Below, one piece after another: positions 7,314-13,604 of a DNA stretch of 15,861 nt. The position numbers and the translations under genes were made by a program. The notes under the pieces were generated by a model that saw nothing but the letters and a program-made list of their open reading frames with translations, was not told where the DNA came from and did no database searches. Source of the stretch: Pseudomonadota bacterium (lineage in GTDB: Bacteria; Pseudomonadota; Alphaproteobacteria; Acetobacterales; Acetobacteraceae); NCBI GenBank assembly GCA_021780935.1, contig JAJXXT010000021.1, positions 1 to 15,861 on the forward strand, read 5' to 3'. Each line of letters opens with the position of its first letter. The stretch's first letter is position 1.

Positions 7314-9692
7314 CTACCCGGTCGCCAGCACCCGCGTCTGGCCCTTGGTTCCGTCCGCCATTTGCCAGCTCAGCGCCACCGCACCGCCGCTTGGCACGGC
7401 CTCCGTCCGCAGCACCGCCGCGTGCACCCCGAACCCGGCGGAGAGAGTCGCGCGCTCGCCGCCGAGCGTGTCTGCGGACCAGCGCACCTGCGCCGGCTGT
7501 GGCAGGACCACCACCAGCCGCGTCCCCGCGCTCATCCGGCCGATCGGGGCCCAAGGTGTCCAAATGCTGCGGACCGCCGTCCGGCGCTGCGCCCGGTAGC
7601 GCCGTGCCACTGCGCCCGGCGCATCCACCGGCCGTCCGGCGTGGCGGGAGATGACCAGCTTCACGAATTCCGCATGGGCCCAGGCCAGCGGTGTGGCCGA
7701 ACCGGTCGGCCGGCCGGGAAACAGGAAGCGGCGCGGGATGGCCTCCGCATCCCACACCTGTTCCGGGATCATCCCGCCCTTGCCGGCCATCGCCGCCATC
7801 GTCTCCAGCAGCGGCAGGGGGTCGCGCCCGGCGGCGAGCTCGTACTGGCCGCGCTCGCCAGCCAGCAGGGGCCAGGCCCGGCCGCGCCCGGCCCCTGTGA
7901 AGGGCGCGCCCGTCTCGGTCTCGCCATAGCCGTCACCGGTGTAGCGGTGCCAAGCGGGGCCATTCGGCGTATCGGTCTTCAGCAGGGCATCGGCAAGCCT
8001 CACGCTGTCCGTGATCAGCGGGTCGTCGGCGCGGCGCAGCCCCATCCGCACCAGGGCGAGAAAATCGAGCGAGATCAGCTCCGCCGCCGGCACGGCGCGC
8101 GGTTCCGGCTGGTTGTGCAGCGGAATAGGGCGGGAGAGCGCGTCGGCGTCGTCCAGGATCGCGGCTGGTGCCAGGTGCACGTAATGCGCCGCGATCCCCA
8201 GTTCGGCGGACAGCCGCCCACCGCGCACCACCAGCCAGCGGTCGATTTCGGCGTTCCAGAAATCGGCCGTCAACAGCGCGAGCCAGCGCAGCCGCAGCGG
8301 CAGGAACGCGGCGCCAGCCACCAGCGCGGCGATGGCGCAGGCGAGCGTATAGGGTGTGAGACCAGCGCTCTCCTCCCAGCGGTCCTGTTCGCTCACCGGC
8401 CCGGTTCGAAGCAGATAGCCGAGCGCGGCGCCGATCACGTCGCCGACCTCGGTGCCGCCCAGTGCGTCGCGCTCGGCCAGCAACGCGGCCAGGATCACCG
8501 GGCACGCGGTCTGATCGAGCTGCCGGCCCTGCCAGTACGGTCGCCCACCGAGCCACTGATTCTGCTCCCAGTGCCCGTCCTCGCGTTGGGTCGCGATCAG
8601 GTAGCGGAGCGCGTCGCGCGCCTCCTCCTCGGCCCCGAGCGCGAGCAGCGCGGTGGCGCACTGCACGAGGTCCCGCGGCCAGACGAGGTGATAGCCGCCG
8701 CGCTCGGTGCCGCGATCCCCCCACGGGATCGACAGGCTCGCCACCATCGCGCCGGGATAGGTTTTGTCCAGATGGCTGCGCAGGACCATCGCCGAGGTCA
8801 GGAACTGCGCGCGCAGCCCCTCTGGCGCGTCCCAGCGGATCGGATTGCGGCGGTTGGCGCCGGCGTACCATGCCTGCCAGTCCGAGATCTGGCGCAGCAG
8901 CACCGCCGCGAAGGGTTCCAGCAGGCTCGTTGCGGCGAGCGTCGCCGCCGCCTGCTTGGAGGCGGCGAAGCCAAGCGCCAGCACCGCCTCCGCCGGGAGC
9001 GCCGCGATCAGCGCCACGTTACCCGGACCGGCCCGCTCGTAGCACCAGGTCAGCGCGCCGTGCGCGGCGAAATCCTGCCAGCCGTCGCTATGACCGACAT
9101 AGCCCACGCTTGCCGCGCCGATCGCGTCACGCTGCCGCGCATCGGCCGCCAGCAGGGCGAGGCCGAAGGGCCCCTGCTCGGCCCACAGCACCTGCCGGCC
9201 GCGATAGCGGCGCACCTCGGCCATGTTGCCTTCGCCGGTGGCCCCGAGCCGCGGAGCCATGAGCGCATAAAGCCTCAGCGTGGGATCGCCGGTCAGTGAG
9301 GTCTGCACCAGCAGCACGTCGCGTGATGGATCGGGCGTGATGCGCAGGCGCAGTTGGAATCGTGGATGGCGATGCAGGATCTCCACCGCCGGCACACCGG
9401 GGGCGAGCAGGCTGACCTCATAGGCGCCGAGCCGCTTCACCTCCACCCAGAACCCGGCGTCGTCGGCGACGATGAAGCCGAGATCCCGGATCTGCGGCAG
9501 ATCAACGCGTGGGTAGTAGACCTCGGTGACGATGCCGAAGCCGAGCGTGAACCAAAGCCGCGCCGGGCCGAGCGAGCCGCCGACCACGTCCTTGGCGCTC
9601 GAGGTCCAGGTCGGCGCGACGCCGGGCCGGCCAGGCGCGTCGGCCGGGGAGGCGGTTTCGCTGCTCACGAGACGGTTCGAGTCGAGGGGCAT
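7314..9692 (-). CDS. Glucoamylase-type glycoside hydrolase family 15 enzyme (glucan 1,4-alpha-glucosidase)
   Basis: Predicted inverting exo-hydrolase releasing glucose from the non-reducing ends of maltodextrin or glycogen. From ATG 9692 it has 792 residues. The N-terminal beta domain starts APGRPGVAPTWTSSAKDVVG (about 19-38) with LWFTLGFGIVTEVYYPRVD, typical of bacterial glucoamylase/glucodextranase proteins. The (alpha/alpha)6 barrel shows GGYHLVWPRDLV (about 332-343), the general acid Glu440 in RWEESAGLTPYTLA, GRGRAWPLLAGERGQYEL (about 602-619) and the general base Glu644 in MIPEQVWD; a short beta domain ends the protein. There is no signal peptide, so it should act in the cytoplasm. It is convergent to glgX and divergent from malQ. 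The start is uncertain: no good ribosome binding site precedes ATG 9692, and GTG 9728 is in frame. Glucodextranase activity cannot be excluded. Confidence 0.9.
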   Translation of the reverse strand: MPLDSNRLVSSETASPADAPGRPGVAPTWTSSAKDVVGGSLGPARLWFTLGFGIVTEVYYPRVDLPQIRDLGFIVADDAGFWVEVKRLGAYEVSLLAPGVPAVEILHRHPRFQLRLRITPDPSRDVLLVQTSLTGDPTLRLYALMAPRLGATGEGNMAEVRRYRGRQVLWAEQGPFGLALLAADARQRDAIGAASVGYVGHSDGWQDFAAHGALTWCYERAGPGNVALIAALPAEAVLALGFAASKQAAATLAATSLLEPFAAVLLRQISDWQAWYAGANRRNPIRWDAPEGLRAQFLTSAMVLRSHLDKTYPGAMVASLSIPWGDRGTERGGYHLVWPRDLVQCATALLALGAEEEARDALRYLIATQREDGHWEQNQWLGGRPYWQGRQLDQTACPVILAALLAERDALGGTEVGDVIGAALGYLLRTGPVSEQDRWEESAGLTPYTLACAIAALVAGAAFLPLRLRWLALLTADFWNAEIDRWLVVRGGRLSAELGIAAHYVHLAPAAILDDADALSRPIPLHNQPEPRAVPAAELISLDFLALVRMGLRRADDPLITDSVRLADALLKTDTPNGPAWHRYTGDGYGETETGAPFTGAGRGRAWPLLAGERGQYELAAGRDPLPLLETMAAMAGKGGMIPEQVWDAEAIPRRFLFPGRPTGSATPLAWAHAEFVKLVISRHAGRPVDAPGAVARRYRAQRRTAVRSIWTPWAPIGRMSAGTRLVVVLPQPAQVRWSADTLGGERATLSAGFGVHAAVLRTEAVPSGGAVALSWQMADGTKGQTRVLATG

Positions 9693-9768
9693 ATGCGACC
9701 GAAAATGCCATAAAAGGATTTGCAGCACTCTAACACCACGGCAGTGGCCCGCCAGGAGAGCGATCAGG
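9693..9768. promoter_or_regulatory. Divergent promoter region between GH15 and malQ
   Basis: This 76-base gap separates two divergent genes and contains an AT-rich island (about 9703-9722) in a very GC-rich background. It must hold the GH15 control signals and probably those of malQ. CATAAA at 9709-9714 could be a -10 element for the plus strand, but no matching -35 is convincing. Confidence 0.35.
9754..9760 (+). promoter_or_regulatory. Ribosome binding site for malQ
   Basis: AGGAGAG lies eight bases before ATG 9769. It fixes this start although the frame is open much further upstream, back into the antisense of the GH15 gene. Confidence 0.75.
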
Positions 9769-11835
9769 ATGTTGCCCGAAGCGGACGAAGCGATGATCGC
9801 GCGGCTGGCGGCGCTGGCCGGGATTTCCTCCTCCTATCACGACGCCGATGGACGGCTCAGCTTGCTGACGCCGGAAATCCGCGCGGGCGTTCTGCGCGCG
9901 CTGGGCCATGATCCCGACTCGCCGGGCGCGGTGCGCGACGCCGTGGCGGCCCTGCAGGCGGCGCCGTGGCGCGCCCTGTTGGCGCCGATGGTGGTTCTGC
10001 CGCCGGCAGAGCAGGTGCCCACGCTGACATTGGTTCTGCCGGACCGGGTCGTCCCCGGGGTCGTGGCATGGCGGGTCGAGCAGGAGGACGGCACCCGGCG
10101 GGAGGGGTGCGCGGCGTTGGAGACTCTGCCGGTTCGCGAGCGCGCCCCGCAGGAGGGGCGGCTCAGGCTGGCGCTGCCCCTGCCCGGCGCGCTGCCGCCC
10201 GGCTATCACCGGGTGGAGATCTCGGTCGGATCCGCCACCGCGGCGAGCACATTGGCGCGACCGCCGCCGCGCGCCTGGTGGCCCGACTGGCTGGCGCAGG
10301 GCGGGCGGGAATGGGGGATCGGCGCGGCCCCGTTCTCCCTCTGGTCGCGCCAGAGCTGGGGGATCGGCGATTTCGGTGATCTCGCGCAGCTGGCACGGCT
10401 CGCCGGCGATTGGGGTGCACGCGTACTGGGCATCAACCCGCTGCACGCGCCGATGCCGGGGATGGCGGCCGATCCCAACCCGTACCGGCCGTCGAGCAGG
10501 CAATTTCTCAATCCGCTGTATCTCGATCTGGCCGCACTGGAGATCGCCGCGCCGATGGCCTGGCCACCGCCCGAAGTCGGCGTGGACTACGCGCTGGTGC
10601 ACCGCCGCAAGCATGCGGCGTTGGCGGCGGTTTTTCAGGACGGGCGCTGGGACGCGGGCGCGTTCGCGGTGTTCCGCGCCGCCGCCGGCGCGGCATTGGA
10701 GCGCTTCGCCTTGTTCAATGCGCTGGCCGAGCATTTCGCGCCACGCCCATGGCGCCAATGGCCGGCCGAACTGCGGCGCCCGGATGCCCCGGGCATCGCA
10801 GCCTTCCGACGCGAGAACGCCGCGCGCATCGCCTACCACGCATGGCTGCAATGGATGGCCGAAGGGCAGCTCGAGCGGGCAGCGTGGGGCGGGGCCGCGC
10901 TGTATCGCGATCTCGCGGTGGGGGTGGATCCGGATGGAGCCGAACTCTGGGAAGCCCCGGACCAGTTTCTGAGCAGCGCGAGGATCGGCGCGCCGCCCGA
11001 TGCGTTCAACCCTGGAGGTCAGGACTGGGGCTTGCCACCACCCGATCCGCGCGGCCTCACCGCCTCGGGATATGCCGGATTCATCGCCGTGTTGCGTGCC
11101 AATATGCGCCACGCTGCGGCCTTGCGCGTCGATCACGTGATGGGGCTCGAGCGGCTTTACGTGATCCCGGCCGGCGCGACGGCGTGCGACGGTGCCTATC
11201 TGCGCTATCCGCGCGAGGATCTTCTCGGCCTGCTCACGCTCGAAAGCCACCGCCATCGCTGCTTGCTGGTCGGCGAGGATCTCGGCACCGTACCGGAGGG
11301 CTTCCGCGAGCGATTGGCAGCCGCGGGCATCCTGTCCTATCGGCTCCTGCTGTTCGAGCGATGGCCGAGCGGTCTGTTCCGTCGTCCCGGCGCCTATCCG
11401 CGTCTCTCGCTCGCCGCGTTCGCCACTCACGATTTGCCGAGCTTCCGCGGCTGGTGGGCCGGATCCGACCTCCCGCCGGGAGAGGCCGCGGCCCGCCAGC
11501 AAGAGCGGGAATGGCTGCTGGCCGCGCTGCGTGATCGTGGCTTGGCGCCGGCAGGTGTCGAGGCGACCGCGCAGCTGGACCCCGCTTCGATGGCCCGCCT
11601 GCTGGCCGCGGTGCACGCGTTTCTGGGGCGCGGCCCGGGCGCGCTTGTGCTCGCTTCGCTTGGCGATCTGCTCGCCGAGTGCGCTCGCATCAATGCTCCC
11701 GGCGCTGACAATGTGGTAAACTGGCGTCATCGGTACAACCTGCCGATCGAGTCCTTGGACGAAACTCCAGTGTTGCGGCAGATCCTCGTGGCGCTCACCG
11801 CGGCGCGCGCGGGACCAGCGGAGACGGATGCCTAG
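9769..11835 (+). CDS. malQ: 4-alpha-glucanotransferase (amylomaltase)
   Basis: Transfers maltodextrin segments between alpha-1,4 glucans, releasing glucose; it recycles the short chains left by GlgX and phosphorylase. Cytoplasmic, GH77. The 688 residues match the longer proteobacterial MalQ form, with an N-terminal domain of about 170 residues before the barrel. The barrel begins near WGIGAAPFSLWSRQSWGIGD (about 182-201) and shows INPLHAPMPG and NPYRPSSRQFLNPLYLDL (about 237-254). The nucleophile is Asp455 in LRVDHVMGL, the acid/base Glu503 in VGEDLGTVP, and Asp555 lies in FATHDLPSFRGWW. It ends with NVVNWRHRYNLPIE, the usual PNWRRK-like tail region. Start ATG 9769 is chosen by its ribosome binding site. 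glgA follows after 215 bases. Confidence 0.95.
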   Translation: MLPEADEAMIARLAALAGISSSYHDADGRLSLLTPEIRAGVLRALGHDPDSPGAVRDAVAALQAAPWRALLAPMVVLPPAEQVPTLTLVLPDRVVPGVVAWRVEQEDGTRREGCAALETLPVRERAPQEGRLRLALPLPGALPPGYHRVEISVGSATAASTLARPPPRAWWPDWLAQGGREWGIGAAPFSLWSRQSWGIGDFGDLAQLARLAGDWGARVLGINPLHAPMPGMAADPNPYRPSSRQFLNPLYLDLAALEIAAPMAWPPPEVGVDYALVHRRKHAALAAVFQDGRWDAGAFAVFRAAAGAALERFALFNALAEHFAPRPWRQWPAELRRPDAPGIAAFRRENAARIAYHAWLQWMAEGQLERAAWGGAALYRDLAVGVDPDGAELWEAPDQFLSSARIGAPPDAFNPGGQDWGLPPPDPRGLTASGYAGFIAVLRANMRHAAALRVDHVMGLERLYVIPAGATACDGAYLRYPREDLLGLLTLESHRHRCLLVGEDLGTVPEGFRERLAAAGILSYRLLLFERWPSGLFRRPGAYPRLSLAAFATHDLPSFRGWWAGSDLPPGEAAARQQEREWLLAALRDRGLAPAGVEATAQLDPASMARLLAAVHAFLGRGPGALVLASLGDLLAECARINAPGADNVVNWRHRYNLPIESLDETPVLRQILVALTAARAGPAETDA

Positions 11836-11967
11836 GCCGGAGCGGACGCAGAGCAGAGAGAAGCGGCCCTGGAGTCGCATTCCTTCAGCGCCCGACCGTC
11901 CGTCCTGATGATTCCATCGGCTCGAGCGGTGCTCTCGATCAGCATCGGACGGCCATGTGCCACCGAT

Positions 11968-11981
11968 TTGATCCACATCAG
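11968..11981. promoter_or_regulatory. FNR/FixK-like binding site upstream of glgA
   Basis: TTGATCCACATCAG matches the palindromic consensus TTGAT-N4-ATCAA of FNR/FixK-type regulators at nine of ten fixed positions. It lies in the malQ-glgA gap, 70 bases before the glgA ATG. A class II promoter would then start near 12016; the -10 there is poor. Suggestive only. Confidence 0.35.
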
Positions 11982-12050
11982 CGACGCGGCTGCATCGATG
12001 GACTTTCCTTTGCGCAAGACAGGAAAATCAAGGCTGCGGGGAAACAGGAA

Positions 12051-13604
12051 ATGGACCAGGAGCGCTATCGCCCGCCCGGTCGTCGCATGCGGGTGCTGTT
12101 CGCCACATCGGAGCTCTTTCCCCTGGCAAAGACAGGCGGCCTCGGCGACGTGTGCGCCGCGCTGCCGGCAGCGCTGGGTACGCTCGGCGTCGAGGTCAGA
12201 GCCATCCTGCCAGGCTACATCTCAGCGCTCGACGGTGCGCGCCGCAAGCGGACCATTGCCGTGCTCCCCGATGGCGGCAGACTGTTGCTGGGCGACACGC
12301 CCGATACGGGCCTGCCGGTCTATCTGATCGATCGGCCGGAGCTGTTCCGCCGCGCCGGCAATCCATATCTCGGCCCCGACAAGCGGGACTGGCCCGATAA
12401 TCTCCGCCGCTTCGCCGCGTTCTCCGCCGCTGCTGCCACACTGGCGCTACAGGGCGACGGCGCAGGGTGGCAGCCGGATCTCGTGCACGCGAACGACTGG
12501 CACACCGGGCTGATCATGGCGTTTCTGGCGCTGCACGGTGCGCCGCGCCCATGCGGCATGTTCACCATCCACAACCTCGCCTATCAGGGCAACTTCCCAT
12601 TGCAGGAAGCCCGTGCGCTGGGTCTGCCCGAAGCGCTGCTGGTGCTTGAGGGGGCAGAGTTCTTTGGCCAGCTTTCCTGCATCAAGGCTGGCATCAGGTT
12701 TGCCGACAGCATCACCACGGTCAGCCCCACATACGCGGGCGAGATCCTCACCCCCGAACACGGTGCCGGGCTCGATGGTCTGCTACGGGCCCGCGCGGCC
12801 GACCTGACCGGCATCCTGAACGGTATCGACAATATCTCCTGGAACCCGGCGAAGGATCTCGATCTGCCCGCGCCGTACGATGCGGAGCACCTCGGCGGCA
12901 AGGCGATCGACAAGGCGGCGCTGCGGCAGGAACTGGGCCTCGACCCCACCGCGCCGGGGCCGCTCGTCATCGGGGTCAATCGGCTGACGCACCAGAAAAT
13001 GGCTGACGTCGTGGCCGATGCGCTGCCGATGCTTCTCGAGCAGGGATGCCAGGTGGCGCTGCACGGGCAGGGAGACCGCGAGCTGGAGGGCGCCTATGTG
13101 GCCGCGGCGGCCGGTCACGAGAGCTGCCTCGCGGTGCGGATCGGCTATCAGGAGGCGTTGGCGCACCGCATGCAGGCGGCTGCGGACATCGCACTGACCC
13201 CGGCGCGGTTCGAGCCCTGCGGACTTACCACCATGTACGCGATGCGCTACGGCACGCTGCCGGTGACCCGCCCGGTTGGCGGGCTGGCCGATTCCGTTGC
13301 CGATGTGGATACCGGCGGCTCCTGGGGGCGCGGTCCCGGCTTCCTCTTCGCCGAGCCCACGGCCGACGCACTGGCCGCCGCTGTGGGCCGTGCCGGCACG
13401 ATGTTCCACAACCAGGCCGCATGGCGCGCGCTGCAGCGCCGCGCGATGCGCGAGGAGTTTGGCTGGGCGCGGCCGGCGCGCCGCTATTTAGCGCTGTACC
13501 GCCAGCTGCTGTCGTCCGAGGGGCGGCCATGTTCGCAAACGTGCGGCCGACCTTGGGACGACCGGTCCGCAACGCTGCACGAGGTGGAACCGGTGGCGGC
13601 GTGA
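12051..13604 (+). CDS. glgA: Glycogen synthase (ADP-glucose:glycogen glucosyltransferase)
   Basis: Adds glucose from ADP-glucose to the non-reducing end of glycogen; cytoplasmic, GT5. From ATG 12051 it has 517 residues. It shows the substrate-binding KTGGLGDV (Lys27), DLVHANDWHTG (about 143-153), FTIHNLAYQGNF (about 171-182), GILNGID (about 254-260), Arg311 and Lys316 in NRLTHQK, and catalytic Glu388 in ARFEPCGLTTMYAMRYGT. These cover both Rossmann domains of GlgA. ATG 12087, giving a protein starting MRVLFATSELFP, is an alternative without a ribosome binding site; GGGG at 12038-12041 may serve ATG 12051. The conserved fold ends near ALYRQLL (about 487), and the last 30 residues are an unusual extension that overlaps a possible upstream start of the phosphorylase gene. 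The stop TGA shares a base with the next ATG. Confidence 0.95.
   Translation: MDQERYRPPGRRMRVLFATSELFPLAKTGGLGDVCAALPAALGTLGVEVRAILPGYISALDGARRKRTIAVLPDGGRLLLGDTPDTGLPVYLIDRPELFRRAGNPYLGPDKRDWPDNLRRFAAFSAAAATLALQGDGAGWQPDLVHANDWHTGLIMAFLALHGAPRPCGMFTIHNLAYQGNFPLQEARALGLPEALLVLEGAEFFGQLSCIKAGIRFADSITTVSPTYAGEILTPEHGAGLDGLLRARAADLTGILNGIDNISWNPAKDLDLPAPYDAEHLGGKAIDKAALRQELGLDPTAPGPLVIGVNRLTHQKMADVVADALPMLLEQGCQVALHGQGDRELEGAYVAAAAGHESCLAVRIGYQEALAHRMQAAADIALTPARFEPCGLTTMYAMRYGTLPVTRPVGGLADSVADVDTGGSWGRGPGFLFAEPTADALAAAVGRAGTMFHNQAAWRALQRRAMREEFGWARPARRYLALYRQLLSSEGRPCSQTCGRPWDDRSATLHEVEPVAA

Noticed and set aside
7362..9299. Plus-strand open frame opposite the GH15 gene (about 645 codons)
   Set aside because: The minus strand carries a full GH15 protein with both catalytic Glu residues. 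The plus-strand product is low-complexity Arg/Gln/Gly-rich.
9693..9728. N-terminal signal peptide for GH15 from the GTG at 9728 (MLQILLWHFRSH...)
   Set aside because: The hydrophobic stretch is too short, is broken by His/Arg, and has no cleavage motif; a cytoplasmic protein is more likely.
9730..11976. Long open frame antisense to malQ (about 750 codons)
   Set aside because: Opposite an intact MalQ; a composition artefact with no domain.
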